This document shows, in pieces, positions 7,063-15,036 of a DNA stretch of 64,000 nucleotides. Each line of letters starts with the position of its first letter. Positions within the stretch are counted from its first letter, which is position 1. The stretch covers positions 186,001 through 250,000 of the forward strand of contig NZ_JALMEW010000002.1 of assembly GCF_023094245.1 (NCBI RefSeq). Direction: 5' to 3'. This DNA comes from Halomonas getboli (GTDB lineage Bacteria; Pseudomonadota; Gammaproteobacteria; Pseudomonadales; Halomonadaceae). The translations under genes and the position numbers were made by a program. Below the pieces are notes generated by a model. It did no database searches and had not been told where the DNA came from. It saw only the letters and a list, made by a program, of their open reading frames with translations.

Positions 7063-7977
7063 ATGAAAGGCAAGGTCCTGAACCAGGAGCTCGGCGCCGA
7101 TTGGGCCATGTACCACGGCGACTGCGTGCACGTCATCGGCAACATGCCGGAGGCGTCCATCGACTACACCATCTTCTCGCCGCCGTTCGCGTCGCTCTAC
7201 ACCTACTCGAATAGCGACTTCGACATGGGCAATGTCCAGGACGACGACGAGTTCAGTGCGCAGTTCCAGTACCTCGTGCGTGAGCTGTACCGCGTCACCA
7301 AGCCAGGCCGGCTGCTGTCATTCCATTGCATGAACCTGCCGGCCTCGAAGGTGCGGGACGGCTACATCGGCCTCAAGGACTTCCGCGGCGACCTGATCAA
7401 GGCCTTCATCGCCGAGGGCTGGATCTTTCACTCGGAAGTCTGCATCTGGAAGGACCCGGTGACCGCCATGCAGCGGACCAAGGCGCTCGGCCTACTGCAC
7501 AAGCAGATCAAAAAGGACTCGGCGATGAGCCGCCAGGGCATCCCCGACTACCTGGTCACCATGCGCAAGCCGGGCGAGAACCCCGAGCCGGTCAGCCACA
7601 CCAACGAGACCTTCCCCGTTGAGCGCTGGCAGCGCTACGCCTCGCCGGTGTGGATGGACATCAACCCCAGCCGCACGCTGGCCTATCGCGACGGCCGCGA
7701 CCCGGACGACGAGCGCCACATTTGCCCGCTGCAACTCGACGTGATCGAGCGCGCCATCGATCTCTGGACCAACCCCGGCGACACCGTGCTGAGCCCGTTC
7801 GGCGGCATCGGCAGCGAGCCAGTGAGCGCCATCAAGATGGGCCGCAAGGCCGTGGCCGTCGAGCTCAAGGAGAGCTACTGGCGCCTGGCCCTCAAGAATC
7901 TGCACGACGCCGAGCAGGAGCCGGTCGACATGTTCGCCAGCGCCAGCACATCCACCCCTGCCAGCGCTCAGGCGTAA
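7063..7977 (+). CDS. Phage beta-class DNA methyltransferase (N4-cytosine or N6-adenine)
   Basis: The gene encodes 304 residues. The catalytic motif IV is SPPF (residues 39-42), and the AdoMet-binding motif [11 protein letters not shown], comes later (about 244-253). That order, IV before I, is the beta class. SPP is more usual in N4-cytosine enzymes than in N6-adenine enzymes, so the target base is open. No partner nuclease is seen, so it is an orphan enzyme, probably protecting phage DNA from host restriction. It follows the helicase gene by 9 bases with GGAGCG as ribosome site. Confidence 0.85.
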   Translation: MKGKVLNQELGADWAMYHGDCVHVIGNMPEASIDYTIFSPPFASLYTYSNSDFDMGNVQDDDEFSAQFQYLVRELYRVTKPGRLLSFHCMNLPASKVRDGYIGLKDFRGDLIKAFIAEGWIFHSEVCIWKDPVTAMQRTKALGLLHKQIKKDSAMSRQGIPDYLVTMRKPGENPEPVSHTNETFPVERWQRYASPVWMDINPSRTLAYRDGRDPDDERHICPLQLDVIERAIDLWTNPGDTVLSPFGGIGSEPVSAIKMGRKAVAVELKESYWRLALKNLHDAEQEPVDMFASASTSTPASAQA

Positions 7978-7999
7978 CCACCCGCACAAGGAGGCCCAC

Positions 8000-8425
8000 A
8001 TGGCCCGTGGCATCAACAAGGTCATCCTCATCGGCAACCTCGGGCAAGACCCCGAGGTCCGGTTCACGCCCAGCGGCACCGCGGTGGCCAACCTCAACCT
8101 CGCCACCACCGACACCTGGACCGATCGCCAGAGCGGCCAGCGCCAGGAGCGCACCGAATGGCACCGGGTGGTGATGTTCAACAAGCTCGCCGAGGTCGCC
8201 CAGCAGTACCTGCGCAAGGGCGCGCGCGTCTACGTCGAGGGCCGCCTGCAGACGCGCAAGTGGCAGGACCAGAACGGCGTCGACAAGTACTCCACCGAGA
8301 TCGTCGCCAACGACATGCAAATGCTCGACACCCGCAGCGCCAGCGACACCGGCGCCAGCCAGCCCGGCGGGTTCGACGACGGCTACGGCGCGCCCCACGG
8401 CTACGACCAGGGAGGGTTCCAGTGA
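8000..8425 (+). CDS. ssb: Single-stranded DNA-binding protein of the phage
   Basis: The gene encodes 141 residues. The OB fold occupies residues 1-110 ([60 protein letters not shown]). The tail is glycine-rich. It ends in GYDQGGFQ and lacks the acidic DDDIPF-type tip with which host SSB recruits repair and replication proteins. AAGGAGG precedes the ATG. It fits the replication/recombination part of the early operon. Confidence 0.92.
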   Translation: MARGINKVILIGNLGQDPEVRFTPSGTAVANLNLATTDTWTDRQSGQRQERTEWHRVVMFNKLAEVAQQYLRKGARVYVEGRLQTRKWQDQNGVDKYSTEIVANDMQMLDTRSASDTGASQPGGFDDGYGAPHGYDQGGFQ

Positions 8426-8658
8426 TGACCCCATTCGTGATTGCCATCGGCGTGGTGCTCGCCGGCATCTGCCTCGCATTCGGCGGCCTGCTCACCTACA
8501 TCGGTGTGGTCATGGGCTACCAGAGCGCCGACTGGCGACGCCTCAGCCCCGGCGGACGCTTCGGCCTGGCCGTGGCCGCCCTGCACGACTGGCTCCAGCG
8601 CGGCGCCATCCAGCCCACCACCACCGCCGGCGAGCTGCCGGCCTATCGGAGAGCGTGA
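8425..8658 (+). CDS. Small membrane protein
   Basis: The gene encodes 77 residues. The ATG at 8425 shares its A with the TGA of ssb. A single long hydrophobic segment (residues 4-30, PFVIAIGVVLAGICLAFGGL onwards) is followed by a short cytoplasmic-like tail. Function unknown. Confidence 0.6.
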   Translation: MTPFVIAIGVVLAGICLAFGGLLTYIGVVMGYQSADWRRLSPGGRFGLAVAALHDWLQRGAIQPTTTAGELPAYRRA

Positions 8659-8660
8659 CG

Positions 8661-9389
8661 ATGACTGAGCAACATATCGCGCAAGAACCGGCACAGGCCG
8701 GCGATTCTGAGCAGCATGAGCACTATGCTGCCGAACTCAGCCCCGGCGTCACCATTGCCAAGCTGGAGAAGCTGGCCCGTGGCGCCGCGCGCGGCACCTG
8801 GCAGCGCAACAAGACCGGCCACATTTTTGCCGGCAACGATCGGGTGGCCGAGTGCCCGCCGTGCCAGGGGCATCGCGGCGAACGTAACGCCAAGTACATC
8901 GCCGCCGCCCGGCCGGAGACCGTGCTCGCGCTGATTGATCGGCTGCGCAAGGCAGAGAGCAGCTACCCGACTCCTCACGCCTACGAGGCCGCCTGCGCCG
9001 CGCTGCACAAACAGCGGGAGCGGGCTGACCAAGCCGAGGCCCGGGAGCAGGCCCTGGCGGCGCATTTGGGCCGTCTGGAGCATGGAGGGCGCGCGCTGTA
9101 TCACGAGCTGGAGCAATGGGCGCTTACCGAGCGTGACCCGGAAACTAGCTCAGCCATGTCGGCATGGATGGCTGTTGCCCGCGACAGGCCCGCCACCTCC
9201 CTCGCCCGCCGGGATGCGGAGAAGCAGGCCGAGGCAATGTCGGAGGCGCTGGATGCCCTCGAGTACATGGATAGAGAGGTTGGCAGCGACCGCGGGGCTC
9301 TCGATGCGACGCGGGACGAGTTGCGCGAGCGCATTCGTGCCTATCGCTGCCAAGCTGAGCAGGCCGACACGGACGGGGAGGAATCATGA
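8661..9389 (+). CDS. Ead/Ea22-like phage protein
   Basis: The gene encodes 242 residues from the ATG at 8661 (GGAGAGCG upstream). An in-frame GTG lies 6 bases earlier. The segment NAKYIAAARPETVLALIDRL is the hallmark of the Ead/Ea22-like family of lambdoid phages, and a long charged helical region (ALHKQRERADQAEAREQALA) follows. Members of the family are early, non-essential proteins without a defined biochemical role. The stop overlaps the next gene's start. Confidence 0.7.
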   Translation: MTEQHIAQEPAQAGDSEQHEHYAAELSPGVTIAKLEKLARGAARGTWQRNKTGHIFAGNDRVAECPPCQGHRGERNAKYIAAARPETVLALIDRLRKAESSYPTPHAYEAACAALHKQRERADQAEAREQALAAHLGRLEHGGRALYHELEQWALTERDPETSSAMSAWMAVARDRPATSLARRDAEKQAEAMSEALDALEYMDREVGSDRGALDATRDELRERIRAYRCQAEQADTDGEES

Positions 9390-9682
9390 AGCGCACCATC
9401 TACGACGAGATCCCGATCGGCCAGGCCAAGGCGGGCTCCGCCCGCCGGGGCTCCGCGCAACGCCATGCGCCCCACGACTGGACCGACGACGAGATCAGCG
9501 ACGCCGAAGCCCTGCGCCGTGCCGGGCTGTCGCCCACCGCCATCAAACAGTTCCGCAAGCGCCACCCGAAGCAGGCCGACTGGAGCCGGACCCGCATGAT
9601 CGAGCAGATGCTCGCGAACAAGAAGCGGCGCGACGATGCCAGCCGCCGGAAGCAGGAGGCCCAGCGGCCCGGGGAGGAATGA
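9386..9682 (+). CDS. Small basic phage protein
   Basis: The gene encodes 98 very basic residues. Its middle part, DAEALRRAGLSPTAIKQFRK, could form a short HTH-like unit, and the tail is lysine/arginine-rich (NKKRRDDASRRKQEAQ). It is coupled by 4-base overlaps on both sides. DNA binding is a guess from charge. Confidence 0.55.
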   Translation: MKRTIYDEIPIGQAKAGSARRGSAQRHAPHDWTDDEISDAEALRRAGLSPTAIKQFRKRHPKQADWSRTRMIEQMLANKKRRDDASRRKQEAQRPGEE

Positions 9683-9921
9683 TGGACTGGAGCAAGCTGA
9701 TCACCCATGACCGCGATGAGCATTCATTCAGCGGCGAGTATCGGGATCACGAGATTGAGATCGAGCGCGAGGACGCCGACGACAGGTGGTACATCATCGT
9801 CACCGCTCCCTGCGGAATGCTCGATTACGACGGCTGGTGGTGGAATCAAGGGGCACCACTGGATGAGGCCATCGCGGAAGCGGTGCGCGGGGCGATGATC
9901 GATGAGGAGACAGCCGAGTGA
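9679..9921 (+). CDS. Small acidic phage protein
   Basis: The gene encodes 80 acidic, tryptophan-rich residues (SGEYRDHEIEIEREDADDRW; DGWWWNQGAPLDEAIAEAV). GGGGAGGA precedes tandem ATG codons at 9679 and 9682. The acidic, DNA-mimic-like composition is noticeable, but no family is recognised. Confidence 0.55.
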   Translation: MMDWSKLITHDRDEHSFSGEYRDHEIEIEREDADDRWYIIVTAPCGMLDYDGWWWNQGAPLDEAIAEAVRGAMIDEETAE

Positions 9922-10427
9922 CCCAGCCCACCCACACCCACCGGCAGCACGGCGGCCGGTTCGCCGAATGTAGCCAGTACGCCGGCGGCGGCGCCCTCGA
10001 GGGCCAGACGCTGGTGGCCTATCGCGACCTCGACAAGGACGTGACCAGCGCCACCACGCTCGACGACTGGCACAAGAACTGGAAGCCGCTCGACGCCGAC
10101 GACTGCACGCTCTGCCTGGGCACGGGGCGCGACGCCATCAAGGGCAACCAGACCAACCCCTGCGGCGGCTGCTACGGGCTCGGGAAAGTGCGGAAAGACG
10201 GCGAGGCGCCGGAGGATCGCTGGCAGCTGGCCGACGTCTCCCTGGGCATCATCCAGCGCCAGCAGCAGGAGCTCGGCCGGCTGCGCCAGATCGCCGCGCT
10301 GCCGGGGGTACAGAAGATCTTGGAGAAGCACCGCGCCGAGAACCGGCAGGCGTGGGTCGAGGAAGAACAGAACTGGCGGGAAGGCCCGGGCCGCGGGCAT
10401 GGCGGCCGCCGGCACACAGGAGACTGA
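9918..10427 (+). CDS. Phage protein with DUF1653-like start and zinc-finger-like CxxC pairs
   Basis: The gene encodes 169 residues. The start is a GTG that overlaps the previous stop. The N-terminus (HRQHGGRFAECSQYAGGGAL, later TLVAYRD) resembles DUF1653-type small proteins. A DnaJ-like zinc-finger pattern follows, CTLCLGTG and CGGCYGLG at about residues 58-82. A helical C-terminus of 70 residues completes it. Function unknown. The cysteine pairs are visible, while the family link is tentative. Confidence 0.55.
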   Translation: MTQPTHTHRQHGGRFAECSQYAGGGALEGQTLVAYRDLDKDVTSATTLDDWHKNWKPLDADDCTLCLGTGRDAIKGNQTNPCGGCYGLGKVRKDGEAPEDRWQLADVSLGIIQRQQQELGRLRQIAALPGVQKILEKHRAENRQAWVEEEQNWREGPGRGHGGRRHTGD

Positions 10428-10428
10428 T

Positions 10429-10656
10429 ATGCAGGACATCAATCAGTGGCTCGATCCCAAGTACGTGCAGATCAGTCGGAAGGAGGCAGCGCGCATCATC
10501 GGCCGCAGCCCCACTGAGTTCGACCGGCTGCGCAAGACGGACTCGGATTGCCCGAAGGGATTCAAGACGGGGGACTCACGCGGGGCCCCGGTGCTCTTTC
10601 GCCTGTCAGAGGTCTACCGCTATAGTGAAGTCCTGATGGAGCGCGCTCAGGCATGA
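10429..10656 (+). CDS. Excisionase-like small DNA-binding protein
   Basis: The gene encodes 75 residues with CAGGAGA upstream of the ATG. The sequence reads as a small winged-helix/MerR-like domain: VQISRKEAARIIGRSPTEFD, then APVLFRLSEVYRYSEVL, as in Xis/AlpA-type proteins that read a DNA site and bend it. Its place as the last gene before the presumed attachment site supports an excision role. No integrase gene follows. Confidence 0.55.
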   Translation: MQDINQWLDPKYVQISRKEAARIIGRSPTEFDRLRKTDSDCPKGFKTGDSRGAPVLFRLSEVYRYSEVLMERAQA

Positions 10657-10817
10657 GCGCGCCGGCGGGGAAGATGAGCCAGCGCCAGCAACGATTTTCT
10701 TGTATGCCTGGCTGTATGCCGATGGGGGTTTTGGCTCATAGTGACTTGATTTATAAAGATACTACGGGTCTCCCCATCCGCACCATTCCAATTTGCCTCA
10801 CTTACTCGTCTTCTTGA
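10653..10817 (+). CDS. Short ORF across the prophage/chromosome junction
   Basis: This 54-codon frame starts with ATGA overlap to the excisionase-like gene (KMSQRQQRFSCMPGCMPMGV). It continues through the presumed attachment core, so its C-terminal half would be chromosomal. It may be the residue of a longer phage gene cut by integration or deletion. Coding is uncertain. Confidence 0.25.
   Translation: MSAPAGKMSQRQQRFSCMPGCMPMGVLAHSDLIYKDTTGLPIRTIPICLTYSSS
10775..10785 (+). other. Possible attR core: tRNA 3'-end fragment
   Basis: CATCCGCACCA has the form of a tRNA acceptor 3' strand, discriminator base and CCA. The matching 5' acceptor GCGGATG would suit a leucine tRNA. No tRNA body precedes it, as expected for the duplicated 3' fragment left at the far end of a prophage inserted in a tRNA gene. 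It lies just after the last phage-like gene and before chromosomal-looking DNA. The intact tRNA would be at the left end, outside the window. Confidence 0.35.
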
Positions 10818-10917
10818 CGACCTCTCCTCGAGGCATTCGATAATCCCCTGTGACCAGATTGTGACTTAGCCGTCGACAATCCTATTGCCATTTCTTCTCG
10901 ATCTTTTCGGCCTCTTA

Positions 10918-11604
10918 TCAATAGGCTTTAAGCCGTCCGATTTTGCCGATAAGCCGTGCGGCCAGCTCATGCTTGCCCACGCCGGCGTGCAACTCACGGT
11001 GGCAGTTCGGACACAGGGCGACGGCATTCTCTACGATATCGGGGCCCCCGTCTGCCAAGCGCCTGAGGTGATGAACCTCCAAGAATGGGGTGCCATCCTC
11101 TCGGATGAAGGGAGCGGAAGAACCGCAGCACTCACAGATACCATCGGCCTGCGTCAGCACCCACGCCACCACATCGGGATCACGCTCATACACCGTCGTA
11201 CCGACCGATGTCTTATCCGGTGCCTGCCGCCCCTTCGGTGGTGTCAACGTATCATGACGATACTGGCTGCGACGTTCGTTGACTTCGGTCGCGAAGCGAG
11301 CCGATGAGGCGATACGCTGCCCTTCCGCCTCGGCGATGAACGCCTCGATCCGGGCGACGATATTGACGCCGACGTTGCACGCCGGCTTCAATCCTTCGAC
11401 CCAGGCTCGCCCCTGCTGCGCGTAGACATAGGAGATGTTCTGGGCCCGATATTCGAAGGCCTTGGCCGTCCTGCCGAACCGCACCTCCAGCGCCCTATAA
11501 TAGTGGGCCTTGACCACTCGTTCACCGCGACGCTGCTTGTCGAGCATCTCGATATAGGCCTCGACGGTAGCCCTGAGCTCTTCATCGCTCCATGACCTCG
11601 ACAT
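10918..11604 (-). CDS. HNH endonuclease, McrA-like
   Basis: The gene encodes 228 residues from the ATG at 11604 (AGGGA upstream). A longer frame to 11670 lacks support. The N-terminal 130 residues are a helical DNA-recognition-like domain (SWSDEELRATVEAYIEMLDK). The C-terminal HNH domain has CECCG, EVHHL and CPNCHRELH, a zinc-bound beta-beta-alpha-metal nuclease. This architecture is common in type IV (modification-dependent) restriction proteins. It sits immediately outside the prophage end on the opposite strand, a typical spot for defence cargo. Restriction of modified DNA is inferred. Confidence 0.8.
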   Translation of the reverse strand: MSRSWSDEELRATVEAYIEMLDKQRRGERVVKAHYYRALEVRFGRTAKAFEYRAQNISYVYAQQGRAWVEGLKPACNVGVNIVARIEAFIAEAEGQRIASSARFATEVNERRSQYRHDTLTPPKGRQAPDKTSVGTTVYERDPDVVAWVLTQADGICECCGSSAPFIREDGTPFLEVHHLRRLADGGPDIVENAVALCPNCHRELHAGVGKHELAARLIGKIGRLKAY

Positions 11605-11787
11605 CGCGCTTTGCTTCCCTGTGGCGGAGATACCATCACAGAATAAGAGATAGCTAATAAAGTGTGCCAACGCTTACATGGCATGCCCCGACCGGTGCAC
11701 CACACGATCGCTCCTTCGCCGTCATTGCCTTCTCGTTGCCGAGCCCTGCGATAGACTCGCGGAATATGCCACCACCGTGAGGTTGCC

Positions 11788-11889
11788 ATGCCTGCCGAAG
11801 TTACCCTTTCACCAGGGATACTCGTCGCCACGTTAACGCTGTTCGCGGCAGGACTCGCCTGGACGATAGGGAAAGATCACCGCCAATAG
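11788..11889 (+). CDS. Candidate 33-residue membrane protein
   Basis: A short frame with a good ribosome site (GTGAGGTTGCC before ATG). It encodes one hydrophobic helix (GILVATLTLFAAGLAWTIG) and a short charged tail (KDHRQ). Size and layout match many small inner-membrane proteins. It lies in an otherwise gene-free stretch between the HNH gene and 12.0 kb. Confidence 0.4.
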   Translation: MPAEVTLSPGILVATLTLFAAGLAWTIGKDHRQ

Positions 11890-12034
11890 TGCCCTCGTCG
11901 CTCACCGTCTCCTGATACTCCGTCGCGGAAGGGGCGATGAGATACCTCTCCCTAACTGTCGGCGATTTCCTATACCCCGCGCCTCCCCCTGCGCCTAGCC
12001 TGAGTGGGCATAGCGATGCAACGAGGACGGATGG

Positions 12035-12259
12035 ATGCTGGAGATCACCATGATGCCCATGCTCCGCGGCAGCTGGGCGATGATCTGCCCCTGCGGCGCG
12101 ACCGAGATCCGCGCCCCGCAGGGACCGCGCTGGGCCAGTTTCACGCTACGACGAGTGGATGCCTATCGCTACCGTGTCACCTGCCAGGCCTGCGGCCACA
12201 CCACCGAGCACGCCACCAGCCCCCGTGTCGCCGGTGCCGGTCACGGCGCACAGCGCTGA
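12035..12259 (+). CDS. Small zinc-ribbon-like protein
   Basis: The gene encodes 74 residues. Two cysteine pairs, CPCGATE and CQACGHTTEH, separated by about 30 residues look like a zinc ribbon. The arginine-rich middle (WASFTLRRVDAYRYRVT) could contact nucleic acid. GAGGACGG precedes the ATG. No family is recognised. Confidence 0.5.
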   Translation: MLEITMMPMLRGSWAMICPCGATEIRAPQGPRWASFTLRRVDAYRYRVTCQACGHTTEHATSPRVAGAGHGAQR

Positions 12260-12368
12260 TTACGCCCGCCGAGCTCCCTCTTTCGCTATTCTCCACCCTC
12301 TTCTTCTCCTTGCTGTCGGCCCTATTCACTATGGCCCGCCGCCACAGTCAACATCTTCATAACCCCAG

Positions 12369-12424
12369 GGTTTACATGTAAGGTATGGGTCATCCGACCG
12401 CCGGCGCCCGCACGCGCCGGCGGT
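12369..12424 (+). promoter_or_regulatory. bioA leader: BirA-like half-site and stable hairpin
   Basis: GGTTTACAT (12369-12377) matches 8 of 9 bases of the BirA operator half-site GGTTTACAA, but no convincing second half-site is present. Downstream, ACCGCCGGCGC and GCGCCGGCGGT (12397-12424) form a perfect 11-bp hairpin in the presumed 5' leader of the aminotransferase gene. Biotin control is only a possibility. Confidence 0.3.
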
Positions 12425-12451
12425 GCCGTTCACGCCTGCCCAGGAGGCCCG

Positions 12452-13729
12452 ATGACATCCCCCGTCTGGCACCCCTACGCCCATCTCAAGACCCAGACCC
12501 CGTCGCCCAAGGTGGTCGGCGGCGACGGCCCGCGCTTCACCCTCGATACCGGCGAGTCGCTGCTCGACGCCACCTGCTCCTGGTGGTGCATGATCCACGG
12601 CTATCGCCATCCGCGGCTGGTCGAGGCCATCCAGCGCCAGGCCGACCAGCTGTGCCACGTGATGCTGGGCGGGCTGACCCACGAGCCGGCCGACCGCCTG
12701 GCCCGCGAGCTGGTGCGCATCACGCCGGAAGGCCTGAATCACGTGTTCTTCTCCGACAGCGGCTCGGTGGGCATGGAGGTGGCGATGAAGATGGCCGTGC
12801 AGTATCACTACCTGCGCGGCAAGCCGGCCAAGCACCGCATGCTGACGCTGATGAAGGCCTACCACGGCGATACCGCCGGCTGCATGGCGGTGTGCGATCC
12901 CGAGGAAGGCATGCACTCGCTGTTCTCCGGTTTCTTGCCGCAGCACCACTTCGCGCCCGCTCCCACCGCCGGCTTCGACGCCACCCGCGAGGAGGTGCAG
13001 GCCGATCTCGACGCCCTGCGCGGCGTGCTGGAAGCCCATCACCACGAGATCGGCGCGCTGCTGATGGAGCCGCTGCTGCAGGCGGCCGGCGGGCTCAACA
13101 TGACCTCGCCCCACTACCTGCGGGGCGCCCGCGAGCTGTGCGACGAGTTCGACGTGCTGCTGATCTTCGACGAGGTCGCCACCGGCTTCGGCCGCACCGG
13201 CCGGATGTTCGCCGCCGACCATGCCGACGTGACGCCGGACATCATGGTGCTGTCCAAGGGCCTGACCGGCGGCTATCTGGGCCACGCCGCGACACTGGCC
13301 ACCGACCGCGTCCACGACACCTTCATCGGCGACAGCGAGCTGCATGCCTTCATGCACGGGCCCACCTTCATGGGCAATCCGCTGGCCTGCACCGTGGCGC
13401 TGGAGAGCCTGGCGGTGTTCGAGGAGGACGACTACCTCGGCCGCATCGAGGCGCTGAACGGCGTGCTGCGCGAGGAGCTGGTGGATGACGCGGCGCTGCG
13501 CGCCCACCCGGACGTGGCCGACGTGCGCGTGCTCGGCGCCACCGCGGTGATCGAGGTCCACGACGCCGAATCGCTCAAGGGCGCGGCCGACTTCGCCCGC
13601 ACCCAGGGCGTGTGGCTGCGCTCCTTCGGCCGCTGGCTGTACACCATGCCGGCCTACATCACCCCCCACGACGACATGCGCCGCATCACCGGCGCGATGA
13701 AGGGCTGGTTCCTGTCACAGGCGCGCTGA
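12452..13729 (+). CDS. bioA: Adenosylmethionine-8-amino-7-oxononanoate aminotransferase
   Basis: The gene encodes 425 residues, the usual length for BioA. This PLP-dependent class III aminotransferase converts 7-keto-8-aminopelargonate to 7,8-diaminopelargonate with S-adenosylmethionine as amino donor, in biotin synthesis. Motifs seen are WWCMIHGYRHP, FFSDSGSVGMEVAMKMA, IFDEVATGFGRTG and the PLP lysine in MVLSKGLTGG (Lys269). AGGAGG precedes the ATG. It stands alone, without bioB, F, C or D beside it, which is common in gammaproteobacteria where bioA diverges or is separate. Confidence 0.92.
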   Translation: MTSPVWHPYAHLKTQTPSPKVVGGDGPRFTLDTGESLLDATCSWWCMIHGYRHPRLVEAIQRQADQLCHVMLGGLTHEPADRLARELVRITPEGLNHVFFSDSGSVGMEVAMKMAVQYHYLRGKPAKHRMLTLMKAYHGDTAGCMAVCDPEEGMHSLFSGFLPQHHFAPAPTAGFDATREEVQADLDALRGVLEAHHHEIGALLMEPLLQAAGGLNMTSPHYLRGARELCDEFDVLLIFDEVATGFGRTGRMFAADHADVTPDIMVLSKGLTGGYLGHAATLATDRVHDTFIGDSELHAFMHGPTFMGNPLACTVALESLAVFEEDDYLGRIEALNGVLREELVDDAALRAHPDVADVRVLGATAVIEVHDAESLKGAADFARTQGVWLRSFGRWLYTMPAYITPHDDMRRITGAMKGWFLSQAR

Positions 13730-13809
13730 GGCGCGTCGCTCACCCTCGGGCTGGCACTCGCCGCGGCGGCGTGTCAGCCTTGGGCAAACCTTCAGGGACG
13801 ACGACCGCC

Positions 13810-14118
13810 ATGAGCCTGAGCAAGACCCGCACCAGCTTCTATCGCCGCCTCTACGTGGCCCACCTGGTCGCCACCGGCACCGCCAGCGTGCCGGCGATAA
13901 TGGAGGCCACGGGCATGCCGCGACGCACCGCCCAGGACACCATCACCGCGCTGGCCGAACTGGACATCCACTGCGAGTTCGCGCCAGAACCCGGTCAGCG
14001 CCACAACATCGGCCACTACGTCATCCGCGACTGGGGCCCCATCGCTCCCGACTGGGTGACCGACCACGCCGAGATGCTGCGCCGGGCTCTCGGTTATCCC
14101 CCGCGGGACACCGCCTGA
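13810..14118 (+). CDS. Small winged-helix DNA-binding protein
   Basis: The gene encodes 102 residues from the ATG at 13810. The winged-helix domain (TSFYRRLYVAHLVATGTASV; MEATGMPRRTAQDTITALAE) covers almost all of the protein. It resembles small conserved HTH proteins of Halomonas and Pseudomonas with unknown targets. It lies 81 bases after bioA and just upstream of an inverted repeat that precedes the SDR gene. Confidence 0.65.
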   Translation: MSLSKTRTSFYRRLYVAHLVATGTASVPAIMEATGMPRRTAQDTITALAELDIHCEFAPEPGQRHNIGHYVIRDWGPIAPDWVTDHAEMLRRALGYPPRDTA

Positions 14119-14155
14119 GCCGCGCGACCGGCGATTCCCATCGCGCGAGCCACTT

Positions 14156-14192
14156 GTTAGGGTGCTAGTGACACAAGGACATACACCCTAAC
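14156..14192 (+). promoter_or_regulatory. 9-bp inverted repeat in front of the SDR gene
   Basis: GTTAGGGTG (14156-14164) and CACCCTAAC (14184-14192) are perfect inverted copies with a 19-base spacer. The second arm is 14 bases from the SDR start codon and next to its AGGAGG site. This may be an operator or a leader hairpin. No terminator-like T tract follows. Confidence 0.45.
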
Positions 14193-14206
14193 GCCAGGAG
14201 GCTTCC

Positions 14207-15001
14207 ATGCAGATCGAACTGACCGGCAAGACCGCCATCGTCACCGGCTCCACCGCAGGCATCGGCTTCGCCATCGCCAAGGGGCTGGCCGACAGCGGCG
14301 CCAGCGTGGTGGTCAACGGTCGCCAGCAGGCCGCCGTCGACGAGGCGCTGGAACGGCTGCGCCGGCAGGTGGCGGGGGCCGACGTGCGCGGCGTGGCGGC
14401 GGATCTGGGCACCGCCGAAGGCTGCGACGCCCTGTTGGCCGCCGAGCCCACCGCCGACATCCTGGTCAACAACGTCGGCATCTTCGGCCCGCAGGACTTC
14501 TTCGAGACCCCGGACGACGAGTGGCAGCGTTTCTTCGACGTCAACGTGATGTCCGGCGTACGCCTGTCGCGGGCCTACGCCGGCGGCATGGTCGAGCGCG
14601 GCTGGGGCCGTATTCTGTTCCTGTCCTCGGAGTCGGCGCTGAACATCCCCGACGACATGATCCACTACGGCGTCACCAAGACCGCCTACCTGTCGCTGTC
14701 CCGCGGCCTGGCCAAGCGCCTGGCCGGCACCGGCGTCACGGTCAACGCGGTGCTACCGGGGCCGACGCTGTCCGAGGGCGTACAGGCGATGCTCGCCGAA
14801 CAGCAGAAGGAGAGCGGCAAGTCGATGGAGGAAACCGCCAGGGAGTTCGTGATGGCCCAGCGCCCGAGCTCGGTCATCCAGCGCGCGGCCACCGTCGAGG
14901 AAGTCGCCAACATGGTGGTCTACGCCGCCTCGCCCCAGGCCTCGGCCACCAGCGGCGCGGCCCTGCGCGTTGACGGTGGCGTGGTCGACACCATCGCCTG
15001 A
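14207..15001 (+). CDS. Short-chain dehydrogenase/reductase
   Basis: The gene encodes 264 residues of a classical SDR. The NAD(P) site is TGSTAGIGFAIAKGL (residues 13-27), followed by NNVG and the catalytic Ser-Tyr-Lys set in LFLSSESALNIPDDMIHYGV followed by TKTAY. The GPTLSEG and VDGG elements complete the fold. An arginine is absent in the TGxxxGIG loop, so NAD or NADP preference is not clear. AGGAGG precedes the ATG. The substrate is unknown. It converges with the acyl-CoA gene pair and shares a bidirectional terminator with it. Confidence 0.85.
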   Translation: MQIELTGKTAIVTGSTAGIGFAIAKGLADSGASVVVNGRQQAAVDEALERLRRQVAGADVRGVAADLGTAEGCDALLAAEPTADILVNNVGIFGPQDFFETPDDEWQRFFDVNVMSGVRLSRAYAGGMVERGWGRILFLSSESALNIPDDMIHYGVTKTAYLSLSRGLAKRLAGTGVTVNAVLPGPTLSEGVQAMLAEQQKESGKSMEETAREFVMAQRPSSVIQRAATVEEVANMVVYAASPQASATSGAALRVDGGVVDTIA

Positions 15002-15036
15002 CGCTCTCGCTCGAACCTCGAACCTCAGCATAAAGC

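Noticed and set aside
10429-10917. Integrase remnant
   Set aside because: No tyrosine- or serine-recombinase motif can be read in any frame between the excisionase-like gene and the HNH gene.
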